A stretch of 64,000 bases of DNA from Hyphomonas sp. GTDB taxonomy: Bacteria; Pseudomonadota; Alphaproteobacteria; Caulobacterales; Hyphomonadaceae. Every line of letters starts with the position of its first letter. Positions within the stretch are counted from its first letter, which is position 1. Position numbers and translations under genes: made by a program. Below, piece after piece: positions 35,562 through 43,620 of this stretch. The stretch is from assembly GCA_002700305.1 (NCBI GenBank), contig PACZ01000052.1:53028-117027 (forward strand). Direction: 5' to 3'. The notes beneath the pieces were generated by a model. The model saw only the letters and a list, made by a program, of their open reading frames with translations. It did no database searches and had not been told where the DNA came from.

Positions 35562-36794
35562 CTAGCGCGCCCCCGTCAATGTTTTGTCTGGCGTGCTTTT
35601 CGCCTTTGGTTCCGCGCGTACTTTCACTTTCGCGCCGGCTTCCAATTGGCGGGGCGGATGGACCACCACCGGTGTACCTTCTGCGACACCTCCCAGGATT
35701 TCGGCATAGGTGCGATTGGTGTGGCCGACCTCCACGCTGCGCCATTCGGCCCGCCCATTGGCTATGACATATACCGCCCAGCCATCGGCGTCACGAAACA
35801 GGGCGGACATCGGCACAACCAAGCGGTTTGTTCCCTCCCACACGGCGATATTGGCCACAAACCGATAACCGTGGCCGAGGTTTTGACGCGCTCCCGTATC
35901 GCTCAGATCCATGACGATATTGACCCGTTGTTCTTCTATTCCGAGCGCTGATACCTTCGTGAAGCCTGCTGGCTCCACACGGCGAACGCGGCCGGGGAGC
36001 GGCTCGCCGCCCCAGTCCGTGAATGTGACGAGGTCTCCAGGCTTTACGCGGACAGCCTCCTCCGACAGGAAGTCTGCGACGCATTCCAGGGATCCGAGGT
36101 CGCCAATCTCGACAATGGGTGTGCCCTGAGCAATGGGGCCTTCGCTCTCACGGTTCACCGTCAGAATCTGTCCCGACAGGGGGGCGATCACCGCCACCAT
36201 GTCACTGCCATTCTGCGTCTCGCTGGGCATCAGGGCAGCACGCGCCGCCGCGAGTTCCTGGCGCCGGACACCGATCAGGGCTTCGCTTGAGCGCAGGGCC
36301 AGATAGCCCTCCCGTTCGGCGGCTTCAGCATTGTCGACTGCCTGCTGGGATACCGTTGAAGACTCCAGAAGCTTTTTGGCCCGGTCCAGGTCGCGTTTAA
36401 GGCGATTGTGTTCGGCACGCAGGCGCTCGGCATCAGCGCGCGCCGCCGTCAGGGCCGCTTCCGCAGACGAGATATTGGACTTCAATTGCGCCGTGGTTCG
36501 AGCCGGCAGGAGCGGCGGCATCAATGGGCGAATTGTTGAGATAACCGTTTCCTCGGCTGTGACCTGGTCGCCGGGCTCGACCTCAACGCGCGACATTGTT
36601 CCGTCGAGCGGAGCCGACAATACGAATACATCGCGAACCCGCGTCATGCCGTCGTCGGAAACGGTAACGGTCATGTCTTCGCGCGTCACATAGGCGGCAT
36701 CCACCTCTATGGCGCTCGGGGAAAAGGCCCATGCAAAGCCCAGGGCAGCGATCGCAGCGAGCGCAATCCAGATACGTATACGGACTGATGGCAT
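35562..36794 (-). CDS. HlyD-family periplasmic adaptor of an ABC exporter
   Basis: A 410-residue membrane-fusion protein with one N-terminal membrane anchor (about 6-25). A lipoyl-like half motif follows (VFVLSAPLDGTMSRVEVEPGDQV in two parts), then a long coiled coil (about 115-195, rich in Ala, Glu, Arg), and the beta-barrel part with VAVIAPLSGQILTV and GTPIVEIGDLGSLECV. It should link the inner-membrane permease to an outer-membrane channel. The start is 2 bp after the permease stop. No outer-membrane factor is present in the cluster. Substrate unknown. Confidence 0.9.
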   Translation of the reverse strand: MPSVRIRIWIALAAIAALGFAWAFSPSAIEVDAAYVTREDMTVTVSDDGMTRVRDVFVLSAPLDGTMSRVEVEPGDQVTAEETVISTIRPLMPPLLPARTTAQLKSNISSAEAALTAARADAERLRAEHNRLKRDLDRAKKLLESSTVSQQAVDNAEAAEREGYLALRSSEALIGVRRQELAAARAALMPSETQNGSDMVAVIAPLSGQILTVNRESEGPIAQGTPIVEIGDLGSLECVADFLSEEAVRVKPGDLVTFTDWGGEPLPGRVRRVEPAGFTKVSALGIEEQRVNIVMDLSDTGARQNLGHGYRFVANIAVWEGTNRLVVPMSALFRDADGWAVYVIANGRAEWRSVEVGHTNRTYAEILGGVAEGTPVVVHPPRQLEAGAKVKVRAEPKAKSTPDKTLTGAR

Positions 36795-36796
36795 CT

Positions 36797-39169
36797 TTAT
36801 TCCCTTGTTTTGAGCACCGCGATGAGGTCCAGAGAGCGCACTCTCCGGACGACGAACAAGGCGGCAATCGTTGAGGAGAACAGTACGATCATTGCAGCGA
36901 TACCTAAAGTGGAAGGGTTCACGACGACGGGGATTCTGTACAATTCGGTGGCCATTGCCGTTGCAATCAGGTGCGCCAATGCAAGTCCCCCAATACATCC
37001 AATCGGAATTCCGATGAGCGCAACCAATGCGAGTTCTCCAAGCAGGATATAACCGACTTCGCGATGGGTGAACCCGAGAACCCGGAGGCTTGCGAGTTCC
37101 CGGCCCCGTTCAGTCAGGCTGATGCGTGCTGCATTGTAAACGACGCCCGCGGCGATTGCCCCGCCGATGACGGCATAAATGCTCATCATGATATAGATTG
37201 TTTGCTGCAGCGTTTCTTCAAAGGAGTCGATTGCCGCGGCCCGTAGTGAAACACCCGCGATCCCCGGCCGCTCGATCACCGCCTCCTCGAATACCGTCTG
37301 CGCGTTGGGGTCAAGCTTGAGGAATGCGCCTGATATCGTTGGGGGCTGGTCCAGCAGGGTATTCAATGTGTGGAGATCCATGAATGCCGGTGTCCCCACA
37401 AATTCATCGACGATTGCAGTGACCGGAAGGTCGACGACTGGCCGGGTCGCATCCAGAAAATGAGCCGTCACGATATCTCCGGTCGTGACGTGCAGCATGG
37501 TGGCGAGTTGTGAAGAGAGGACGATCCCTGTTGAGGGAACATCAACATAACGTCCGTCAGCTGACAGGACGCGTCTCAACTGCGCACCGGCTGGCAATCC
37601 CGTGATCGCAACCCTTTCGGATCTGTGTCCGGCTTCGAGGCTGGCGGGGATATCCCGCACGCCTTCGGCTTTCATGACGCCAGGGAGGCGTGAGAGCTCG
37701 GACAAGGCTGAATCGTTTCGCCCTTCGAAGAAGGTAATGGCCGCATCGTGGGCGTTCGTGCGGTAGAACATCTGGTCCATCATTGTGTCGATTGCATCGA
37801 AACTGAAGAGCGTGCTGACCAGCAAGGCGACAGCCGCAGCGATGCCGAACAGGTTGGCGGCAGTCCGCGCGGGAAAGCGGAACAGATGGCGCAGGATGAG
37901 GCGCGTGGGCTCGTCCAGCCACCGCATCTTCAGGATATAGCGCAGCCAGCCCTGATGATAGTTGACCGGCGGAGCAGGTTGCATCGCTTCGGCGGGTGAA
38001 AGTTTCGCGGCACCAAGAGCTGCGCTCATCGAACCGGCAATGGCGGATCCGAGCGCTGCGATTGAGCTGGCGAAAAGGGCAAAACTGTCGATGCGCCAGG
38101 TCAGGTCCGGGATCCGGAATGTCTCCGCGTACAATTGTGTGATCAGGTTCTGGAGGATGAAGCCAAGAGCGAACCCTGCCAGGACGCCGCCGGCCGTTAT
38201 CGCAATCGCGAATTTCAGATAGTGCCAGGTGATTTCCCGGCGGGAATAGCCGAACGCCTTGAACAGACCAATCTGCTGGCGCTCCGTCTGGATCAGGCGA
38301 TTGAGTATGGAGTGTATCAGCACCGCCGACACAGCGAGAAAGACGGCAGGAATGATCCTTGCCATCGTCTTCAGCTGGTTCATCTCGGATTCGACAAACG
38401 CATTGGACAATTGATCAGACCGGTCGATTGCACCGGTTCCGCCGAAAGGGGCCAGCACGTCGTCCACCTGGTCTATGACGATCGCAGTGTCTGTTCCCGG
38501 CGCCACGGTCAGGCTGACACTGTTGAAGGCGCCATCGAGATCAAATGCGGCCTCCAGTGCGGGCCTTCGCATCCAGAATATGCCGAACAGCCGGTCGTCG
38601 GGCATCAGGGTGCCGGGACCAAGCGCATAAATGAATTCCGGACTATCGCCGATGCCAACAATGGTGAGAGACCGTAGGCGGCCATTCATGACGGCCTCAA
38701 TCGCATCGCCTGTCTGCAGGTCGTTGGCCTCGGCGAAGGCATTCGAAATTATGATCTCATCCGGTGAGCGTGCTTCCGGATACCGGCCACTGAAAAGAAC
38801 GAGCCGGTTCAGTATGCTCTCACCGGTCTCCGGCAGCGAAACGATCTGCGCGTTCGCCGGTTCCTCGACGCCGGGAATCCGTAGGATGACAAGGCGTACG
38901 ATGCGGGTCTCGATGGTTTGAACGCCATCGATTTCCCGCAAACTGGCGGCAGCGCTCTCCGGTGCGCGGCGCACGGAGGTAAAGACATCTGCGAAACGGT
39001 AGCGTTCATAATAGGCGTCCCGGCTCGCGCTCAGTGTGCTGAGCGTACCAAGCGCCATGACCATTATGGCAACGCCGCAGGCCACGATAATGCCGACAGC
39101 GATGGCCTGGCCACGCATGTGCCAGATATCGCGAAGCAATTTGATGTCGAGAGGCGAAAGACCCTTCAC
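36797..39169 (-). CDS. FtsX/MacB-type ABC transporter permease
   Basis: A 790-residue permease with an N-terminal helix (about 20-42), a large periplasmic domain, and three-helix FtsX blocks near residues 270-385 and at the C-terminus (670-785). A second periplasmic domain separates them, so it is a duplicated two-FtsX form. It transports no identified substrate; MacB-like systems often export peptides, lipids or drugs mechanically. It overlaps the ATPase gene by 4 bp and lies 2 bp upstream of the adaptor, giving the order ATPase-permease-adaptor. Confidence 0.9.
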   Translation of the reverse strand: MKGLSPLDIKLLRDIWHMRGQAIAVGIIVACGVAIMVMALGTLSTLSASRDAYYERYRFADVFTSVRRAPESAAASLREIDGVQTIETRIVRLVILRIPGVEEPANAQIVSLPETGESILNRLVLFSGRYPEARSPDEIIISNAFAEANDLQTGDAIEAVMNGRLRSLTIVGIGDSPEFIYALGPGTLMPDDRLFGIFWMRRPALEAAFDLDGAFNSVSLTVAPGTDTAIVIDQVDDVLAPFGGTGAIDRSDQLSNAFVESEMNQLKTMARIIPAVFLAVSAVLIHSILNRLIQTERQQIGLFKAFGYSRREITWHYLKFAIAITAGGVLAGFALGFILQNLITQLYAETFRIPDLTWRIDSFALFASSIAALGSAIAGSMSAALGAAKLSPAEAMQPAPPVNYHQGWLRYILKMRWLDEPTRLILRHLFRFPARTAANLFGIAAAVALLVSTLFSFDAIDTMMDQMFYRTNAHDAAITFFEGRNDSALSELSRLPGVMKAEGVRDIPASLEAGHRSERVAITGLPAGAQLRRVLSADGRYVDVPSTGIVLSSQLATMLHVTTGDIVTAHFLDATRPVVDLPVTAIVDEFVGTPAFMDLHTLNTLLDQPPTISGAFLKLDPNAQTVFEEAVIERPGIAGVSLRAAAIDSFEETLQQTIYIMMSIYAVIGGAIAAGVVYNAARISLTERGRELASLRVLGFTHREVGYILLGELALVALIGIPIGCIGGLALAHLIATAMATELYRIPVVVNPSTLGIAAMIVLFSSTIAALFVVRRVRSLDLIAVLKTRE

Positions 39170-39909
39170 CAGGAAATCTCCGAGGGCTTCAGCCTGCGTT
39201 TCGGAGCCGTTTCCTCAATAATCAGCCCATCCTGCATGCGCAGGACCCTGTCGGCAATGTCACCAATTCCGACATTGTGGGTGATGATCAGCATGGTCGT
39301 GGAAAGTTCGCGATTTACCCGATCCAGTGCTTCAAGCACGCGAATGCCGGTCTGGCTGTCCAGGGCACCGGTCGGCTCATCGCAGAAGAGGATTTGCGGG
39401 CGTTTTGCAATGGCTCTTGCAACGGCCACCCGTTGCTGCTCGCCGCCGGAAAGCTGAGCGGGGAAATGTTCGACCCTGTCTCCCAGGTCCACCAGTCCAA
39501 GCGCCTCTTCCGGTTTCATCGGGCTTTTCGCGATTTCTGTGACCAATGACACGTTTTCTTTCGCGGTCAGCCCGGCGACAAGATTGTAGAACTGGAATAC
39601 AAATCCGACCGAGCGTCGGCGGTACCGCGTCAGCACATCATCACTTGCATGTGTCAGGTCATGTCCGTCGAAACGCAGTGTCCCGGCGGTGGCACGGTCC
39701 AGTCCGCCGAGAATGTTCAGCAGGGTAGATTTGCCGCTGCCGGAATGGCCGAGCAGCACAACCAGTTCACCGCGCTTCAGCGAAATATCGACGCCGCGTA
39801 GTGCTCGTACGGACACTTCGCCCGTCACAAAGGTACGCTCCAGCCCTCGACCTTCCATCAGAATATCGGTTCGGCTGGCGGTCTGTGGGGCGGAAATTGA
39901 AGCTGACAT
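39166..39909 (-). CDS. ABC transporter ATP-binding protein (LolD/MacB type)
   Basis: A 247-residue nucleotide-binding subunit. The Walker A motif is LLGHSGSGKSTLLN, the Q-loop reads VFQFYNLVAGLTA, the signature is LSGGEQQRVAVARA, Walker B is ILFCDEPTGALD, and the switch His lies in IITHNVGI. This set, with the GALD D-loop, belongs to the LolD/MacB exporter class. The start MSASISAP at 39909 precedes a short variable tail. First gene of the exporter operon, divergent from the universal stress gene by 137 bp. Confidence 0.93.
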   Translation of the reverse strand: MSASISAPQTASRTDILMEGRGLERTFVTGEVSVRALRGVDISLKRGELVVLLGHSGSGKSTLLNILGGLDRATAGTLRFDGHDLTHASDDVLTRYRRRSVGFVFQFYNLVAGLTAKENVSLVTEIAKSPMKPEEALGLVDLGDRVEHFPAQLSGGEQQRVAVARAIAKRPQILFCDEPTGALDSQTGIRVLEALDRVNRELSTTMLIITHNVGIGDIADRVLRMQDGLIIEETAPKRRLKPSEISW

Positions 39910-40046
39910 AGAGAAATATGATCCCGATAACCGACCCATACCCGAAAATCATGAGAATATCTGCTACGTAGGGACGCGTATTGAAACGTACCATTTTCAG
40001 CTATGGTGTGTTGTGAAATCGATTATACCAAGAATGGAGACTTCCC

Positions 40047-40886
40047 GTGAAGATCAAGGATATCAGCGTCTGTATGGCCTCGCCGGATGGAGACAAGGTC
40101 GCGTTCGATTTCGCCAGAATGCTCGCAGAGGCAAATGATGCACACCTCAGCTGTGCCGCATTTACCGTTCTTCCGCCGATGATCCTTGGATACGGAGACG
40201 GATCTGCAGGAGAAGTTTACGCTTCGATCCTCCAACAGACCCGGGACACGATGTCTGGCGCCTGGAACAAATTCGAAAAGAGTTTGGGCCAGGGGTCTCC
40301 TGCGGTCGAAATGCGCCATTTCGAGGCTTTCCCGAACCGCGTTGAGGCCTTGTCGGCCATGAATGCCCGCCACGCAGACATCGTGGTCGTCCGCGCGCCG
40401 GGCAAATCCGACGAACAGCCGCATGCCGATCTGCTGGAAGGCGTGCTGCTTGGCGGTGGCCGGCCGGTGCTGATCGTTCCTGAGGAGTGGTCCGGCACGA
40501 CGGTCGGACAGCGGGCCATGATCGCCTGGGATGCAAGCCGGGAAGCGACGCGCGCCATGCACGACAGCCTTCTCCTGATGGAAGATGATGCCAAGGTGTG
40601 TGTGGCCACGGTTGATGCCAAGCCCGGAGACACCAGTCACGGAGCAGGACCTGCCTGGGACATCGGCGCTCACCTGTCCCGCCATGTCGGGGACGTTGAA
40701 GTCAGGAATGAAGACAGTATCGGCCGCTCGACCGCCGAAGCCCTGATGGATGTCGCGACCTCGTTCGATGCCGATCTGATCGTTATGGGCGGATATCGCC
40801 ATTCCCGCCTGCAACAGGCATTCCTTCCGGGCGTGACCCGCACGCTGCTGCGCGAGGCGAAAGTGCCTCTGCTGCTGTCGCATTGA
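40047..40886 (+). CDS. Universal stress protein family protein
   Basis: A 279-residue protein of the UspA superfamily. The N-terminal half begins with a Usp-like strand and helix (IKDISVCMASPDGDKVAFDFARMLAEA). The C-terminal half has the clear nucleotide-loop region DLIVMGGYRHSRLQQAFLPGVTRTLLREAKVPLLLSH, with the G-x2-G-x9-G-S/T pattern partly altered. Tandem Usp domains of this size are common. The start is GTG at 40047 with GGAGA seven bases upstream. Next to the DUF3775 and class II RNR genes it probably belongs to a stress or low-oxygen unit. Confidence 0.87.
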   Translation: MKIKDISVCMASPDGDKVAFDFARMLAEANDAHLSCAAFTVLPPMILGYGDGSAGEVYASILQQTRDTMSGAWNKFEKSLGQGSPAVEMRHFEAFPNRVEALSAMNARHADIVVVRAPGKSDEQPHADLLEGVLLGGGRPVLIVPEEWSGTTVGQRAMIAWDASREATRAMHDSLLLMEDDAKVCVATVDAKPGDTSHGAGPAWDIGAHLSRHVGDVEVRNEDSIGRSTAEALMDVATSFDADLIVMGGYRHSRLQQAFLPGVTRTLLREAKVPLLLSH

Positions 40887-40897
40887 TGGGGACGCGA

Positions 40898-41353
40898 ATG
40901 AAAAAGACCATTCAGGGTGACCGCGCGTTCGATCTGACGATCGATCCGGATGTCGCTTACCGTATCGCCGTGTTGGCCCAGTCCTACCAGGGTGAGGGGA
41001 TCATGCCGATGGAAGAAGACGACGTAGTCGATAGTGATCGTGGAGACGATCCGATTACAGATCTTGAGGCGATCGCTGACGAGGCGGAGGAGCCGCACGA
41101 GGACGTGCTGGATGATGAGCTTGAAGGACTGATCCGCGGACTCAACGTCGATGCCAAGCATGACCTCCTCGCCCTGATCTGGGTCGGCCGGGGAGACTAT
41201 GAAGCAAGGGACTGGGCCTCCGCCCGACGGGCTGCTCGCGAAGCAGAACCCTTCAACGTGATCGATTATCTCGAGGAGCTGCAGATGGGCAGTGATTATA
41301 TCGAGAATGCACTCGAGGCGATGGGGTATCCGCCGCCGGATGACTTGTCCTGA
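40898..41353 (+). CDS. DUF3775 domain protein
   Basis: A 151-residue, acidic protein. The C-terminal half (about 70-145) matches DUF3775: DELEGLIRGLNVDAKHDLLALIWVGRGD, then WASARRAAREA and YLEELQMGSDYIENALEAMG. The middle is a very acidic linker (EEDDVVDSDRGDD). Function unknown. The start ATG at 40898 (MKKTIQG) has GGGGA ahead; an earlier ATG at 40886 is possible. It lies between a universal stress protein and the class II ribonucleotide reductase, with gaps of 11 and 24 bp, so it is in that operon. Confidence 0.82.
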   Translation: MKKTIQGDRAFDLTIDPDVAYRIAVLAQSYQGEGIMPMEEDDVVDSDRGDDPITDLEAIADEAEEPHEDVLDDELEGLIRGLNVDAKHDLLALIWVGRGDYEARDWASARRAAREAEPFNVIDYLEELQMGSDYIENALEAMGYPPPDDLS

Positions 41354-41377
41354 GGCGCCAATGGGAGGCTGGTCGAA

Positions 41378-43102
41378 ATGACATCGTCACCGCCTCCCGT
41401 TTTTCCTGCGCCGGTGTCTGAAGACATCTGGCGACGGAAATACCGGTTCGGAAATGAAGCCGGTATTGCCGACACCTGGCGCCGGGTGGCTCAGGCCGTT
41501 GCCTCCGCTGAACCTGCAGACCAGGCTTTGTGGGCAGAAAAATTCCATGGCCTGCTGGCAGATTTCCGCTTTTTGCCGGGTGGCCGGATCATGGCCAATG
41601 CGGGGACAGACCGTAACGCAACCCTGCTGAATTGCTTCGTCATGGGGGCGTTGGAGGACTCCATCGATGGTCTGTTTACGGCCTTGCGGGAGAGCGCCAT
41701 CACCCTGCAGGCGGGCGGCGGTATCGGGCTCGACTTTTCACCCATAAGGCCGGCGGGGGCTGCGGCTTTACGTACTGGCAATATTGCCAGCGGTCCTGTC
41801 TCCTTCATGCGTTTGTGGGATACAATGTGCGAGACCATGACCGCAGACCGCGCACGCCACGGGGCGATGATGGCCGTCATGCGCTGTGACCACCCGGACA
41901 TTGAAGCCTTCATCGACGCAAAATCGGTTGCCGGTGCGCTTTCGCACTTCAATCTTTCCGTTCTGGTGACGGACGAACTCATCAGGGCTGTGGACGGCGA
42001 TGCGGAGTGGCCACTTATGTTTGGAGGGCAGGTGGTCCGGACCCTGAGGGCACGTGACCTTTGGGACAGGATGTTGCGCGCAGCGTACGAGAGCGGCGAG
42101 CCGGGCGTCCTGTTCATCGATCGCATAAATCGGGAAAGCAATCTCGGTTATGCGGAAACGATCCACGCCTGCAATCCCTGTGGTGAGGTGCCGTTGCCGC
42201 CTTACGGGGCGTGTGACTTGGGCTCCATCAATCTGACGCGTTTTGTCAGTCACCCGTTTTCCAGCAAGCCGGCGTTTGACTTTGCGGCTGTTGCGAGCAC
42301 CGCGCACCTGGCTGTGCGCTTCCTGGACAATGTGCTGGACCTCTCGCACTTTCCATTGCTGGCTCAGGCTGAGCAGGCGCGTTCCGCTCGTCGTATTGGA
42401 CTGGGCATTACGGGGCTGGCGGACGCCTTGATCATGCTGGGGCTGGACTATGACAGCAATGCCGGGCGGGAATTTTCGGCCCGGTTGTTGGGAACCATGC
42501 GCAATGCCGCCTATGAAAGCTCTGTGGAGCTGGCGGAAGAAAAGGGCAGCTTTCCTCTTTTCGATGCGGATGCATTCCTGGACCGTCCGTTTACGCATCG
42601 ATTGCCGGAAGAGATAAGAGCTTCGATCCGACGGAAAGGGATCCGGAACAGCCATTTGCTGGCCATCGCACCGACTGGCTCGATCAGCCTCCTGGCGGGG
42701 AATGTTTCTGCGGGCATCGAGCCGGTTTATGCCGCGTCGGTCAATCGGCGCGTGAAACGCCTGGGTGGCGCAGATGATATGATGGAACTCGAAGATTTTG
42801 CCGTCCGGGTCTGGCGGGAAGGCAAGCGAGGCAAACTTCCGCCCTCTTTCGTCACCGCTGCGGAACTCTCCGCTGAGGCGCACCTGGCCATGCAGGCAAC
42901 GGCGCAGGACTTTGTGGACAACGCGATTTCCAAGACGATCAATGCCGATTCCAGCCTGCCATATGAGGCTTTCAGCCAAGTCTATCGTCAGGCGTACGAT
43001 CTCGGCCTGAAAGGGTGCACGGTTTACCGTCAGGGCAGTCGCGGGGAAGACGTGCTCACCCCTGTCGAGGCGGGACCCGTTTGCCCTTCTGATACGTGTT
43101 GA
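41378..43102 (+). CDS. Adenosylcobalamin-dependent (class II) ribonucleotide reductase
   Basis: A 574-residue monomeric-type class II RNR that reduces ribonucleotides with a B12-derived thiyl radical, needing no oxygen. The N-terminal part includes FLPGGRIMANAGTD and the first redox Cys in LLNCFVMGALEDS. The active site is NPCGEVPLPPYGACDLGSI (about 265-283), followed by LAIAPTGSISLLAGNVSAGIE-type residues and the substrate loop NADSSLP. The C-terminus ends VCPSDTC, a Cys pair that should reduce the active site. It is compact compared with 700-plus-residue NrdJ forms. It allows DNA synthesis when class I RNR fails, as under low oxygen. Confidence 0.93.
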   Translation: MTSSPPPVFPAPVSEDIWRRKYRFGNEAGIADTWRRVAQAVASAEPADQALWAEKFHGLLADFRFLPGGRIMANAGTDRNATLLNCFVMGALEDSIDGLFTALRESAITLQAGGGIGLDFSPIRPAGAAALRTGNIASGPVSFMRLWDTMCETMTADRARHGAMMAVMRCDHPDIEAFIDAKSVAGALSHFNLSVLVTDELIRAVDGDAEWPLMFGGQVVRTLRARDLWDRMLRAAYESGEPGVLFIDRINRESNLGYAETIHACNPCGEVPLPPYGACDLGSINLTRFVSHPFSSKPAFDFAAVASTAHLAVRFLDNVLDLSHFPLLAQAEQARSARRIGLGITGLADALIMLGLDYDSNAGREFSARLLGTMRNAAYESSVELAEEKGSFPLFDADAFLDRPFTHRLPEEIRASIRRKGIRNSHLLAIAPTGSISLLAGNVSAGIEPVYAASVNRRVKRLGGADDMMELEDFAVRVWREGKRGKLPPSFVTAAELSAEAHLAMQATAQDFVDNAISKTINADSSLPYEAFSQVYRQAYDLGLKGCTVYRQGSRGEDVLTPVEAGPVCPSDTC

Positions 43103-43195
43103 ATGCGAGGAGAGCTGACACCGCTTTAATGTTGCAATGCTAGGCGTTCGCTTCCGGCGGCATTAGAGTGCCGGAACAGACTGAGAGGATTTCAA

Positions 43196-43612
43196 ATGTT
43201 TCAGCGACATACCGGATTTCTCGTTGCCGGGCTTATGACCAGCCTCACACTTCTGGCGGCGTGTAATACGACCACGGCACCGGAAGCCGAAGAGTCCGCC
43301 GCAACGGCGCCCCAAGTAGAGGAAAACAGCGAATCATTCGCCTATGACAGCAAGGTCAAAGTCGGCAGGCTGATCGCGGAAACGCGGTGTTCCTCCTGCC
43401 ACGCCATAGGGCCGACCGGTAACAGTCCCCACCAGGATGCCAAGCCCTTCCGGCAATTGTCTGAAAACTACCCGGTACGCAACCTCGAAGAAGCGCTCGC
43501 GGAAGGCATTGTCGTCGGTCACCCCGATATGCCGATGTTTGTGCTGAGCCCTTACGAAATCGATGCGTTGCTGACTTATCTCGAAAGCATTCAGGAACCG
43601 CATCCAGCCTGA
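43196..43612 (+). CDS. Lipoprotein cytochrome c
   Basis: A 138-residue protein with a signal peptide ending in the lipobox LLAAC (Cys23), a Thr/Ala/Glu-rich linker, and a single cytochrome c domain. The heme-binding motif is CSSCH at 65-69, and a likely axial Met lies in HPDMPMFVLSP near residue 112. The mature form would be anchored to a membrane facing the periplasm and carry electrons. The start ATG has AGAGGA seven bases upstream. Lying 93 bp after the class II RNR on the same strand, it could serve respiration with low oxygen; the partner is unknown. Confidence 0.88.
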   Translation: MFQRHTGFLVAGLMTSLTLLAACNTTTAPEAEESAATAPQVEENSESFAYDSKVKVGRLIAETRCSSCHAIGPTGNSPHQDAKPFRQLSENYPVRNLEEALAEGIVVGHPDMPMFVLSPYEIDALLTYLESIQEPHPA

Positions 43613-43620
43613 GGGCTGCA

